Counted from the stretch's first letter, positions 7,806 to 14,899 are shown. The stretch is 16,792 bases of DNA from Spirochaetota bacterium (GCA_009908925.1 JAAAOH010000073.1:1-16792); one strand, 5' to 3'. Translations and numbers: made by a program. Notes: generated by a model not told the origin, from the letters alone.

Positions 7806-8423
7806 TTACAGAGTACGGTCTGCGCGAGTGTCGGCGAGGAGGAATCCCAGAAGACCGTCGTAGTCTTCGAAACTGGGGAGTGTCGGATACTCCTCGGTGA
7901 TGGACTTTGGCGGGCGAAACAGCGCGCCAAAATCGGCTGTTTGGATCATCGTCAGATCGTTGTAGCTGTCACCTACGGCGGTGACTTCGAATCCTATGGA
8001 GTGAAGAGCGAGAACCGCCTGGCGTTTCCCGTCGGCCTGCCGCAGGTGGTAGTGGCTGACATAGCCCTCTTCGTCGGCGAACAGCTCGTTGCAGAAGATC
8101 GTCGGCCGCCCGAGTTGCTTCATGAGCGGGGATGCAAATTGCTCAAAGGTATCGGAGAGAATAATGACTTGTGTGTTCTCGCGCAGCGTGTCGAGGAACT
8201 CCCTGGCTCCGTCGAGCGGAGCAAGCCCGCCGATCGTCTCCTGTATGTCGGTCAGGGTGATCCCCTCGCTGCGAAGCGTGCGGATACGATGCTCCATGAG
8301 CTCATCGTAATCCGACACGTCACGGGTGGTGAGTCGCAGCTCGGCAACCTCGAAGCGCTCCGCTACCGCAATCCACACCTCCGGCACGAGCACTCCCTCA
8401 AGGTCAAGACACACGATCTGCAC
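7806..8423 (-). CDS. thrH: ThrH-type phosphoserine phosphatase / homoserine phosphotransferase
   Basis: This 205-residue HAD-family enzyme matches ThrH along its whole length, and Pseudomonas ThrH is also about 205 residues. Motif I is CLDLEGVLVPE (D7 nucleophile, with E9 where most family members have Asp). LSDTF is motif II, the lysine region includes RQADGKRQ, and GDSYNDLTM is the metal-binding motif IV. The family removes phosphate from phosphoserine and can transfer it to homoserine, linking serine and threonine metabolism. The frame extends upstream to 8486, but the GTG at 8423 gives the family N-terminus (MQIVCLDLEG) and has GGGGGA five bases before it. The gene lies 75 bases after the MarR gene and 19 bases before the hybrid kinase, so it is likely co-transcribed with the signalling genes, an unusual setting for an amino-acid enzyme. 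Confidence 0.9.
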   Translation of the reverse strand: MQIVCLDLEGVLVPEVWIAVAERFEVAELRLTTRDVSDYDELMEHRIRTLRSEGITLTDIQETIGGLAPLDGAREFLDTLRENTQVIILSDTFEQFASPLMKQLGRPTIFCNELFADEEGYVSHYHLRQADGKRQAVLALHSIGFEVTAVGDSYNDLTMIQTADFGALFRPPKSITEEYPTLPSFEDYDGLLGFLLADTRADRTL

Positions 8424-8428
8424 GAGAA

Positions 8429-8434
8429 TCCCCC
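8429..8434 (-). promoter_or_regulatory. Ribosome binding site that fixes the thrH start
   Basis: On the minus strand GGGGGA lies five bases before the GTG at 8423. This start gives a protein of normal ThrH length and N-terminus, so the longer reading from 8486 is set aside. Confidence 0.6.
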
Positions 8435-8498
8435 ATATGGTGATCTGGTGGCTCCATGTGTACCACGGATGGGCCGGTTGGGCCAATATGTGGAGGAA

Positions 8499-9014
8499 TC
8501 AGTTATGTTTGTGACCGGTCGCGGTCTCCGCCTGCTCGTTGGGAAACGGTTCGCTCGAGAGTACCGGGCCGGTGGCAAGGCCTTCAGCGTTCATCATACT
8601 TGCCACCCGCTGCAGGGAGGAAAGGATGAGGAGTTGTTCCCACTTCTCGAGGCGCTCGAAGTTTCCGATAAACTCTTCCTGCAGGAACGTGGGGTTGGCC
8701 GCCAGGATCTCCCGGGCCTTATCCGTTATTTCCAGGGACACCTTGCGCTTGTCAGTGGAACTGCGGATCCGTTTGGCGAGATTTCTCGATTCGAGACGGT
8801 CAACGATGCTCGTTACGGTTGCCTGACTCAGACTCACGCGCTTCGCGAGGTGCCCGACCGAGATGTCCGGCTCCGACGCGATCTCGCGAATCAGCAGTAG
8901 CTGCGGTCCCGTGAGACCGAAATTTTTCGAGAGCTGCTTCGAGTGCAGATCTATGGCGCGAATGATCTTCCGCAGGGTCGAAAGCACTTCCTGGCTCAGG
9001 CCGTCACCGTTCAT
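8499..9014 (-). CDS. MarR-family regulator, CosR/EctR-like
   Basis: This 171-residue protein has the MarR winged-helix fold: an N-terminal dimer helix, the recognition region (~50-76: DISVGHLAKRVSLSQATVTSIVDRLE) and a wing with SSTDKRKVSLEIT. The N-terminal run LRKIIRAIDLHSKQL followed by GLTGPQLLLI is typical of the CosR/EctR group. That group represses ectoine synthesis and, in vibrios, compatible-solute uptake genes including pro-type transporters. Here the gene is divergent from a betaine transporter operon, which fits that role. The frame is open upstream to a GTG at 9095. I chose the ATG at 9014 because it matches the family N-terminus and because the predicted promoter (-10 at 9062-9057) lies inside the longer reading. 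A GAGGAG at 9034-9029 is 14 bases before the ATG, longer than usual. The C-terminus past ~150 is a polar, low-complexity tail ending GHKHN. Assignment to CosR/EctR is from motif memory. Confidence 0.85.
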   Translation of the reverse strand: MNGDGLSQEVLSTLRKIIRAIDLHSKQLSKNFGLTGPQLLLIREIASEPDISVGHLAKRVSLSQATVTSIVDRLESRNLAKRIRSSTDKRKVSLEITDKAREILAANPTFLQEEFIGNFERLEKWEQLLILSSLQRVASMMNAEGLATGPVLSSEPFPNEQAETATGHKHN

Positions 9015-9056
9015 GGTATTTCGCCAATCTCCTCGGGTCTCCGTAATTCCTACACT

Positions 9057-9077
9057 AAAATATTGTATGCTATCGAA
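9057..9077. repeat. 21-bp element, copy 1 (candidate MarR operator)
   Basis: Reading on the plus strand, the element is AAAATATT, five variable bases, then CTATCGAA. It matches copy 2 at 18 of 21 positions. A weak dyad is centred on C9070 (TT-NN-AT-NCN-AT-NN-AA). It overlaps the predicted -10 and spacer of the MarR gene promoter. Confidence 0.6.
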
Positions 9078-9085
9078 AAGATCAA
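9057..9085 (-). promoter_or_regulatory. Predicted promoter of the MarR gene
   Basis: On the minus strand TTGATC (9085-9080) and TATTTT (9062-9057) are separated by 17 bases. Both hexamers match four of six sigma-70 consensus positions. A start near 9050 would give a leader of about 35 bases containing GAGGAG. A copy of the 21-bp element covers the spacer and -10, as expected for autorepression. Confidence 0.5.
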
Positions 9086-9239
9086 TTCGCTTCACGATGT
9101 TTTTCGAAATTCAGTTATACTGATACTCAAACAACGTGAATCGGTTCCTTCAATGCCCTGTATGGCATGGTTTTCCCCATTTTGTGGTCGGAACCTCCGT
9201 CCCCGGGGCTGGAGCCGGGCTCTCCCCTTCCCTGACAGG

Positions 9240-9260
9240 AAAATATTTAATACTATCGAA
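9240..9260. repeat. 21-bp element, copy 2 (candidate MarR operator)
   Basis: The same AAAATATT / CTATCGAA halves flank five bases, in the same orientation as copy 1. The dyad is better here: ATT-NN-ATA-N-TAT-NN-AAT centred on C9253. The element ends four bases before the TTGACA -35 of the proV promoter, so a bound dimer would touch RNA polymerase's upstream contacts. Confidence 0.6.
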
Positions 9261-9264
9261 TTAC

Positions 9265-9294
9265 TTGACACAGCTGCTGCAACCTCGGTAGATT
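9265..9294 (+). promoter_or_regulatory. Predicted promoter of proVWX
   Basis: A perfect -35 hexamer TTGACA (9265-9270) is followed, after 18 bases, by TAGATT (9289-9294; four of six matches to TATAAT). Transcription would begin near 9301. The near-consensus -35 paired with a weaker -10 leaves room for regulation by the adjacent element. Confidence 0.6.
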
Positions 9295-9365
9295 AAGTTA
9301 GCTATAGATTGATTCAACCGTGAGGGCGACCCACGAAGTTTAAGATTATTAGGTGGTAGGCAGGA

Positions 9366-10610
9366 ATGGCAGACACAGAGCAGACGGAAGAACCGAAAAT
9401 CAAGATCCACATCGAGAATGTGTCGAAGGTATTCGGACGGCACCCCGAGCGCGCGATCGACATGATTCGACAGGGCAAGACCAAGGACGAGATTCTGAGT
9501 GAATCGAAGCTCGCCGTTGGTGTTGCCGACGCGTCCTTCGATATCTACGAAGGTGAAACAGTCGTTGTTATGGGCTTGTCGGGAAGCGGCAAGTCGACGC
9601 TTCTGCGGTGCGTGAATCGGTTGATCGAGCCGACGGCGGGCAAGGTACTCGTGGACGATATCGATGTCACTTCACTGACCCACGACGAGTTGCGCGAGCT
9701 GCGCCGAAAGAAGTTCGGGATGGTATTCCAGAGCTTCGCCCTGTTCCCCCACATGACCGTGTACGAGAATGTGGAGTTCGGTCTCGACGTGCAGAACGTC
9801 GATCCGGCGGAACGGCGGGAGAAGTCGGAGACGGCGCTTCAGCAGGTCGGACTCGGTGGATGGGGTGACTATCTGCCGAAGAATCTCTCCGGCGGCATGA
9901 AGCAGCGCGTGGGACTCGCCCGGGCGCTCGCAGTAGATCCCGACATCCTGCTCATGGACGAGGCGTTCAGCGCGCTCGACCCGCTGATCCGTACGGACAT
10001 GCAGGACGAGTTGCTGGCACTCGAGAGTCGCGTGAAGAAGACCATCATGTTCATCACCCATGACCTCGACGAGGCGCTCAAGATGGGCGATCGCATCGTG
10101 CTCATGAAAGACGGTGGGGTGGTCCAGATCGGCACGGCCGAGGAGATCCTCTCCACGCCGGCCACTGAATACGTGGCCCGGTTCGTCGAGAACGTTGATA
10201 TTACGAAGGTGCTCACCGCACAGGACGTCATGAAGCGTCCGTCGCCCGTTGCGTTCGTGAAGGATGGCCCGAGACTTGCACTCCGCAAGATGAAAGAGGC
10301 CGGACTCTCGGGCATTTTCGTTGTACGGGCGAATCACGAGCTCGTCGGCCACGTTACCGCCGACCGCGCCTCAGAGGCGGCGAAGCACGGCGACAAGTGG
10401 ATCGAGCACATCACCAAGGCTGACGAGGTATCGAGCGTGCCGCTGGACTATCCGGTACGGCAGGTATTCAACCTCGTCGCGGGCAATCCCGTGGCCGTGG
10501 TGGATGAGGACAACATCCTCAAGGGCGTAATCGTGCGCGGATCCGTGCTTGCTGCACTCTCCGAGGGCGGAGAGCACGAGGTTACAGAAGGAGCGGAAGC
10601 GAATGTATGA
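9366..10610 (+). CDS. proV: Glycine betaine/proline ABC transporter, ATPase subunit
   Basis: This 414-residue protein is a full-length ProV/OpuAA. The N-terminus carries the family-specific FGRHPERAIDMIRQGKTKDEIL segment that precedes the ATPase core. Walker A is GLSGSGKST (70-78), followed by the Q loop in VFQSFALFPHMTV, the signature LSGGMKQRVGLARAL (~174), Walker B LLMDEAF (~195) and the switch His in FITHDLDEA. Tandem CBS domains occupy ~285-400; in this family they sense ionic strength or cyclic dinucleotides and gate transport. It should power uptake of betaine-type osmoprotectants with the next two genes. The ATG at 9366 has AGGTGG nine bases upstream and GTAGG five bases upstream. The stop overlaps the proW start by eight bases. 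Confidence 0.96.
   Translation: MADTEQTEEPKIKIHIENVSKVFGRHPERAIDMIRQGKTKDEILSESKLAVGVADASFDIYEGETVVVMGLSGSGKSTLLRCVNRLIEPTAGKVLVDDIDVTSLTHDELRELRRKKFGMVFQSFALFPHMTVYENVEFGLDVQNVDPAERREKSETALQQVGLGGWGDYLPKNLSGGMKQRVGLARALAVDPDILLMDEAFSALDPLIRTDMQDELLALESRVKKTIMFITHDLDEALKMGDRIVLMKDGGVVQIGTAEEILSTPATEYVARFVENVDITKVLTAQDVMKRPSPVAFVKDGPRLALRKMKEAGLSGIFVVRANHELVGHVTADRASEAAKHGDKWIEHITKADEVSSVPLDYPVRQVFNLVAGNPVAVVDEDNILKGVIVRGSVLAALSEGGEHEVTEGAEANV
10586..10593 (+). promoter_or_regulatory. Ribosome binding site of proW inside the proV 3' end
   Basis: AGAAGGAG lies nine bases before the ATG at 10603, inside the last codons of proV. It selects this start over the longer reading from 10549, which would add 18 polar residues with no family match. 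Confidence 0.7.
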
Positions 10611-11448
10611 GTTTAGTCTCCCCAGAATCCCATTGGGCGCCGGTGTAGAGGCCGCCCTCGATTGGCTCACAATGGTCCTATCGCCGCTTACGCGGGCGTT
10701 TTCGGAGATCGTCGAGCTCGGAATAGAAGGAATCGTCGACGGCCTCAGCCTGATCCCGCCGGTCATCCTGGTTGTGCTCATCGCGCTGCTTTCCTGGAAA
10801 CTCGCAACGCGGGGCGTGGCCATTTTCGCGCTCATTGGTCTGCTGTTCGTGTGGAACATCAACCTGTGGTCCGCGACCCTGTCCACGATCGCCCTGGTGC
10901 TCATCTCCACGATAATCGCCGTGGCACTCGGTGTCCCCCTCGGGATCATCGCGGGGCTCAGTGAACGATTCCATGCCATTGTGAAACCCATTCTCGACTT
11001 CATGCAGACCATGCCGGCGTTCGTATATCTGATTCCGGCCATTCCGTTTTTCGGACTCGGTCCGGTGGCGGCGGCCTTTGCAACGGTCATTTTCTCGATA
11101 CCGCCGGCAATACGCCTGACGGCCCTGGGGATACGGCAGATAGATGCCGAGATGATCGAGGCCTCGGAAGCGTTCGGCACCACGACCATGCAGAAGCTCG
11201 TGAAGGTGCAGCTGCCGTTGGCTCTCCCGACCATCATGGCCGGCGTCAACCAGACCATCATGCTTGCGCTGTCGATGGTCGTCATCGCGGCAATGATCGG
11301 CGCGGGCGGACTCGGTGGCGAGGTCTGGCGTGCAATTCAGCGCCTGCGACCCGGACAGGGTTTCGAGGCGGGCCTCGCGGTCGTCATCATAGCCATGTTG
11401 CTCGACCGCATAACTCAGCATATCACCCAGAAGCAGAGAACCGGATAA
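10603..11448 (+). CDS. proW: Glycine betaine/proline ABC transporter, permease subunit
   Basis: This 281-residue inner-membrane protein is a ProW/OpuAB-type permease. An amphipathic N-terminal part (~1-45) leads into about six hydrophobic segments. The cytoplasmic coupling loop that docks on the ATPase is clear: EASEAFGTTTMQKLVKVQLPLALPTIMAG with the conserved EA...G pattern. The segment LDFMQTMPAFVYLIPAIPFFG is characteristic of this family. The start at 10603 overlaps proV by eight bases, so the two subunits are probably translated in a coupled way. The protein is shorter than Escherichia coli ProW, which has an extra N-terminal region, and close to Bacillus OpuAB-type lengths. Confidence 0.95.
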   Translation: MYEFSLPRIPLGAGVEAALDWLTMVLSPLTRAFSEIVELGIEGIVDGLSLIPPVILVVLIALLSWKLATRGVAIFALIGLLFVWNINLWSATLSTIALVLISTIIAVALGVPLGIIAGLSERFHAIVKPILDFMQTMPAFVYLIPAIPFFGLGPVAAAFATVIFSIPPAIRLTALGIRQIDAEMIEASEAFGTTTMQKLVKVQLPLALPTIMAGVNQTIMLALSMVVIAAMIGAGGLGGEVWRAIQRLRPGQGFEAGLAVVIIAMLLDRITQHITQKQRTG

Positions 11449-11491
11449 CGATCCGCTGCAGCTGGTGATGGAACATAGTCCATAATTTTTG

Positions 11492-11511
11492 AAAACCTAA
11501 GAGGAGGTTTT
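11492..11511 (+). promoter_or_regulatory. Hairpin that pairs the proX ribosome binding site
   Basis: AAAACCT (11492-11498) and AGGTTTT (11505-11511) form a perfect 7-bp stem around a six-base loop. The proX ribosome site GAGGAGG (11501-11507) is split between loop and 3' arm and lies six bases before the ATG at 11514. The hairpin is followed by further T bases, so it could tune proX translation, act as a weak attenuator after proW, or block exonuclease decay of a proX segment. Confidence 0.6.
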
Positions 11512-11513
11512 TT

Positions 11514-12449
11514 ATGAAACATTCGATGAAGCGTGTACTGACGGTTCTTACCGTTCTGGTCATCGCATCTGCTGTCGTTCTGGTTGGCTGCCAGCCGAGC
11601 GGAGAGCAAGCCGCAGAAGGCGACGAGATGCAGGTCGAAAAGGCACCTGTGAGCCTGGCCTACGTTGAGTGGGCCCGTGCAGTTGCAATCACCCACGTCG
11701 CCGGGGAGATCCTCGAGCGTCAGGGCTTTGAAGTGACGCTGAACAGCGTTGCGAACGCTGCCATGTGGCAGTCGGTTGCAAGCCGGGACTCCGACGCGCT
11801 GCTCGCAGCGTGGCTTCCTGCGACCCACCAGATGTTCTACGGCCCCGATGGTGAGTTCTCCGACCAGCTCGTGAACCTCGGGCCGAACTACTACGGCGCC
11901 CGACTCGGCCTTGTCGTTCCTTCCTACGTGGAAGAGGAAAGCATTCCCGACCTCGTCGCGAACGCCGGCAAGTACGACAACGAGATAATCGGCATCGACC
12001 CCGGCGCGGGCATGATGCAGTCGGCCGAGACGGCTATCGACAACGACGTGTCCGGCCTTGGGGCGATGACTCTCGTCGAGGGAAGTGGTCCGACCATGAC
12101 CGCCGCTCTCGGACAGGCCATCGAGAACGAAGAGCCGATCGTCGTTACCGGTTGGGCTCCGCACTGGAAGTTCGGACGCTGGGATCTGAAGATCCTCGAG
12201 GATCCTGAAGGTATATTCGGTACGACCGAAACCATCAACACGATGGTGCGCGAAGGCCTTGCCGAGGACAACATTGCCGCCTATGTGTTTTTCGAGCAGT
12301 TTGACTGGACCCAGATCAGTCTTGGTCCGGTGCTCGTGAATAACCAGGAAGGCATGGACCCGGCCGAGAGTGCAGCTCAGTTCGTCGACAACAACATCGA
12401 CCAGATCAATGAGCTGATGCCCGATCGTCCGTACTTCACGGAGATGTAA
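11514..12449 (+). CDS. proX: Glycine betaine-binding lipoprotein
   Basis: This 311-residue protein is the substrate-binding component of the transporter. A lipoprotein signal (KR, then a hydrophobic run) ends in the lipobox LVGC, making C26 the lipidated residue. The mature protein should be tethered outside the inner membrane. The OpuAC/ProX fold spans ~45-305. Family landmarks are YVEWARAVAITHVAGEILE near the start, the MWQSVASRDSDALLAAWLPATH region, and GWAPHWKFGRWDLKILEDPE, with Trp residues suited to caging a trimethylammonium group. The ATG has a strong GAGGAGG six bases upstream, partly held in a hairpin. The gap from proW is 65 bases. A separate start signal is usual because binding proteins are made in excess over the membrane parts. 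Confidence 0.96.
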   Translation: MKHSMKRVLTVLTVLVIASAVVLVGCQPSGEQAAEGDEMQVEKAPVSLAYVEWARAVAITHVAGEILERQGFEVTLNSVANAAMWQSVASRDSDALLAAWLPATHQMFYGPDGEFSDQLVNLGPNYYGARLGLVVPSYVEEESIPDLVANAGKYDNEIIGIDPGAGMMQSAETAIDNDVSGLGAMTLVEGSGPTMTAALGQAIENEEPIVVTGWAPHWKFGRWDLKILEDPEGIFGTTETINTMVREGLAEDNIAAYVFFEQFDWTQISLGPVLVNNQEGMDPAESAAQFVDNNIDQINELMPDRPYFTEM

Positions 12450-12485
12450 GCGCACCGCGCTGCAATCAGTTTACGGAAAAAGTAA

Positions 12486-12535
12486 GCCCGACCGCCCGAT
12501 CACTGTAAGAGTGATCGGGCCGGCCGGGCTTTTTT
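12486..12535. terminator. Strong hairpin terminator after proX, probably bidirectional
   Basis: A 10-bp perfect stem CCCGATCACT / AGTGATCGGG closes on a five-base GTAAG loop. It is extended by further pairing between GCCCG at 12486 and CGGGC ending at 12529, with a small internal mismatch, and followed by six T bases (12530-12535). A run of five A bases just before the left arm provides a T-tract for the opposite strand, where the HAD phosphatase gene converges. Confidence 0.92.
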
Positions 12536-12563
12536 GTGTGACGTGAGAGGATCTGGAGTCGGT

Positions 12564-13301
12564 TCAGGGCCGGGAGCGAACGCCGTCAGCCGGACGACTC
12601 TCAACGTCTGCCGGCGCAAGGAGCTGCAGTAACTGCACCGGAGCATCGATGGTGACCGTCGGGTTCACCCCGGCAAGCGCGTCTGCGGAGTGGTTTCCAT
12701 ACCGTACAGCGCAGCTGAAGGCTCCGGCGTTGTGTGCCATCTCGATATCGAAGGTCGTGTCCCCGACAACGAGAAGGTGCTGCGGCTCGATCCCCAGAGC
12801 GCGGGCCACACCGAGCAGGAGGTCGGGGTACGGTTTCTCCCGCGCCGCGTCCTCCCGGCCCGCAACAACGCTGAAATGGTGCGTCAATCCGAGGTAGTCG
12901 AGCAGGCGTGACAGCGAGGGGCGGCTGCGGCTCGAGGCGATGGCAAGGGGCATGCCGCGTCGGGAAAGCTCGTCGAGGACCTTACGCATGCCGTCGAAGA
13001 GGTGGACATCCGCCAGCTCGCGGTCCTTGAAGACCTCGCGGTAGACGGCAGTTGCTGCTTCGCTCTCGGTCTCGCTCATATCGGCGGCCACCTGGAAGGA
13101 GATATGGAGAGGAATGCCGATCGTCGCGGCGATAACATCCTCTCCGGGGTAGGGAAGCTCCAGTCGCCGGAAGGTTTCCTCGAAGGTGGATATGATGCTA
13201 CTGCGTGTATCGGCGACCGTACCGTCAAAGTCGAAGACCACCCCGTTCGGATCGAGGTAGGTTGGAGTTTCGCCGGCGGGATTCAGCTGTTCGGTGTGCA
13301 T
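12564..13301 (-). CDS. HAD-superfamily phosphatase (phosphoglycolate phosphatase-like)
   Basis: This 245-residue protein has all HAD motifs: VVFDFDGTVADT (nucleophile D24 and acid D26), IASSRSRP for motif II, the lysine in AREKPYPD for motif III, and VVGDTTFDIEMA for motif IV. An alpha-helical cap between motifs I and II makes it subfamily IA, the group of Gph, PpaX and beta-phosphoglucomutase. The exact substrate cannot be read from the motifs. The frame extends up to 13370 and into the histidine kinase gene. I prefer the ATG at 13301, which leaves a 31-base gap after the kinase stop, though its ribosome site is weak. The same direction and short gap suggest co-transcription with the kinase. 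A terminator lies downstream. Confidence 0.82.
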   Translation of the reverse strand: MHTEQLNPAGETPTYLDPNGVVFDFDGTVADTRSSIISTFEETFRRLELPYPGEDVIAATIGIPLHISFQVAADMSETESEAATAVYREVFKDRELADVHLFDGMRKVLDELSRRGMPLAIASSRSRPSLSRLLDYLGLTHHFSVVAGREDAAREKPYPDLLLGVARALGIEPQHLLVVGDTTFDIEMAHNAGAFSCAVRYGNHSADALAGVNPTVTIDAPVQLLQLLAPADVESRPADGVRSRP

Positions 13302-13332
13302 CGACCAAAGGTACGGGCTGGCGGGCCGAGGG

Positions 13333-14817
13333 TCAACGCCTCCGTTCGTCTCCGATAGAGAGCCGGACACGGACCACCGCGCCCTTGTGATTCTCGAAAG
13401 ACACCGTTCCGTTGTGCTGCCAGGCCAGCGCCTGCACGAGCCGGGTTCCGTACCCGCCCGACTCCCCGTCTACGACGGCCTGCGGCAGCCCGGCTCCATT
13501 ATCCTCAACGACGACTTCCACGCTGTCGCCGGCACGCTCGACACCACCATGGCCCGCGGCCCCAGTGGCCCGGATCTGAATGCAGGGATCATCCGTATCT
13601 TCGAATGCGTACTTCAGGGCGTTCGTGACGAGCTCATTGATGATGAGGGCTATCGCGACGCTCACCTTCGTGGGTACAGAGACATCGGCAAGAGACAGAT
13701 CGAACCGAACCGAGGGCTGCGCGGTGCTCGCCTGGAGGTCGGAAATCGTGCGCTGGACGAGCGGCCCGAGGTGAACGCTCTCGACCTCCTGCGTCTGGTA
13801 TATGTTCTCGTAGATCCGGGCGAGGACGGAGACGCGGTTGCCTGCCTCCTCGAGGATGTTCTTTGCGTGCGGATCCTCGGTTTCCCCGGCCTGGAGAGAG
13901 AGGAAGGATTGAATGAGGGTCATGTCGTTCTTGGTCCGATGCTGGATCTCTCGCATGAGTGTATCCTGCTCGGCGAGGGCTGCGGCAAGCTTCTGCTCCC
14001 GACCCGACAGTTGGCGGTAGAACAGTTTGTCGGGCCGCCGGATGCCTCTCTCCACAATTGCCTGGTAGACGGCGTAGAAGGAGATGATTTTCAGGATATG
14101 ACCGAGGGCATTCGAGATACCGTAGACATCGATGTAGAAGGTGAAGAGAACCTCGGCGAGTGCGGTCGTAGCAATCGCGGCAAGCAGCCAGCGGAACATG
14201 ACCGCATCGAGGTTGGCCCTTTTTCTATAGAGCCCGAACCCGGCAACGATGAGCGCTGCGCTCAGCGTGTACTCGGTTACGATCTTGAACGGAGTCAGCC
14301 CTTCTCCCGTGACGTATGCGGTGGGAAACACACGCAACGGGACGGCGGTGAGCACGAGACCGATCGTGACAACACCGTAGACGAGTGCTGCCGAGCGGTA
14401 GGGGATCCGGCGTTCAAGGTAGCGCAGCCCGAGGAGTAAGGATACGGTTTCGAGACCACGGGCGATGAGCCACAGCTGTGTGGGGAGATCCGCACCGTAG
14501 CCCGGAAAGAGTCCGGTCCCCTTATAGCTCAGCGTATGCAGGAGATCGACTCCCCCCACGAAAAGATAGGAAACGCCGATCAGCAACAGACCGCCGTCTT
14601 CGAGGCGGTCGCGGGCTGCCCACGTGAGACCGAATACCGAGAACGCCACCGCGATGCTGAAGAGCTCCACAGTGAAGTGAAACAGGAGGAAGTGGGTGAG
14701 GTTGAGGGCGTAGAGCGCCGCGAGTGCCGCAAGAGCTGCGAGCACCATTCCCACCTGCTTTACCGCGGTACGAGCCGGACCGGCGAGCGGCGCCAGTCTT
14801 TCAGAGTGTAAAGACAT
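13333..14817 (-). CDS. Membrane histidine kinase, MASE3 sensor plus HisKA_2 kinase
   Basis: This 494-residue protein begins with about seven or eight hydrophobic segments (~20-255) that fit the MASE3 sensor domain. Typical landmarks are FLLFHFTVELFSIAVAFSVF, then YLFVGGVDLLHTLSYKGTGLFPGYG. A helical linker (~265-288) leads to a kinase domain of the HisKA_2 type with H293 in MREIQHRTKNDMTLIQSFLSLQA. The ATPase part has NELVTNALKYAF, EDNGAGLP and GGYGTRLVQAL. There is no attached receiver and no response regulator gene beside it, so its partner is elsewhere. The signal detected by MASE3 domains is not known. The ATG at 14817 lacks a good ribosome site, and the predicted -10 ends eight bases before it, so the messenger may be leaderless. 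Confidence 0.9.
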   Translation of the reverse strand: MSLHSERLAPLAGPARTAVKQVGMVLAALAALAALYALNLTHFLLFHFTVELFSIAVAFSVFGLTWAARDRLEDGGLLLIGVSYLFVGGVDLLHTLSYKGTGLFPGYGADLPTQLWLIARGLETVSLLLGLRYLERRIPYRSAALVYGVVTIGLVLTAVPLRVFPTAYVTGEGLTPFKIVTEYTLSAALIVAGFGLYRKRANLDAVMFRWLLAAIATTALAEVLFTFYIDVYGISNALGHILKIISFYAVYQAIVERGIRRPDKLFYRQLSGREQKLAAALAEQDTLMREIQHRTKNDMTLIQSFLSLQAGETEDPHAKNILEEAGNRVSVLARIYENIYQTQEVESVHLGPLVQRTISDLQASTAQPSVRFDLSLADVSVPTKVSVAIALIINELVTNALKYAFEDTDDPCIQIRATGAAGHGGVERAGDSVEVVVEDNGAGLPQAVVDGESGGYGTRLVQALAWQHNGTVSFENHKGAVVRVRLSIGDERRR

Positions 14818-14825
14818 TAGAGATA

Positions 14826-14854
14826 ATTGTACCTATCGGGGTCTGTTAGCGCAA
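14826..14854 (-). promoter_or_regulatory. Predicted promoter of the MASE3 kinase gene
   Basis: On the minus strand TACAAT (14831-14826; five of six matches) follows a weak TTGCGC (14854-14849) after 17 bases. Transcription would start at or next to the ATG at 14817, leaving almost no leader. Confidence 0.45.
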
Positions 14855-14899
14855 GCACCCTGCAGACCGATTCACGAAAATTCTTCTCGCCGACAGGTG

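Larger units (their letters stand above)
9015..9365. other. Divergent regulatory region between the MarR gene and proV
   Basis: This 351-base stretch contains no credible gene and is more AT-rich than its surroundings at both ends. It holds a minus-strand promoter (9057-9085), a plus-strand promoter (9265-9294) and two copies of a 21-bp element (9057-9077 and 9240-9260). It also has an 8-bp palindrome TTTCGAAA (9102-9109), a TCAGT/ACTGA inverted repeat (9111-9123), a small ATGCC/GGCAT hairpin (9153-9168), and a GGTTCC/GGAACC pair spaced 41 bases apart (9143-9195). The stretch 9196-9235 is GC-rich and shows nothing specific. The proV leader after the predicted transcription start would be roughly 65 bases. 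Confidence 0.8.

Noticed and set aside
7787..7930. 48-codon N-terminal extension of the hybrid kinase
   Set aside because: It overlaps the 3' part of thrH, has low-quality composition and is made unnecessary by the GTG at 7786 with GGAGG six bases upstream.
8424..8498. Separate promoter for thrH in the gap after the MarR gene
   Set aside because: TTGGCC and TACACA with an 18-base spacer match the consensus too poorly to call; read-through from the MarR promoter is simpler.
9015..9095. 27-codon N-terminal extension of the MarR protein from a GTG at 9095
   Set aside because: The predicted promoter -10 lies inside it, and the family N-terminus begins at the ATG at 9014.
9162..9178. Possible sigma-54 promoter (TGGCAT followed by a T-run) upstream of proV
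   Set aside because: The GC of the -12 element is missing at the required spacing; the TTGACA promoter downstream is better.
13294..14439. Plus-strand open frame (381 codons) opposite the MASE3 kinase gene
   Set aside because: It is a GC-driven shadow; the minus strand encodes a full kinase with all motifs.
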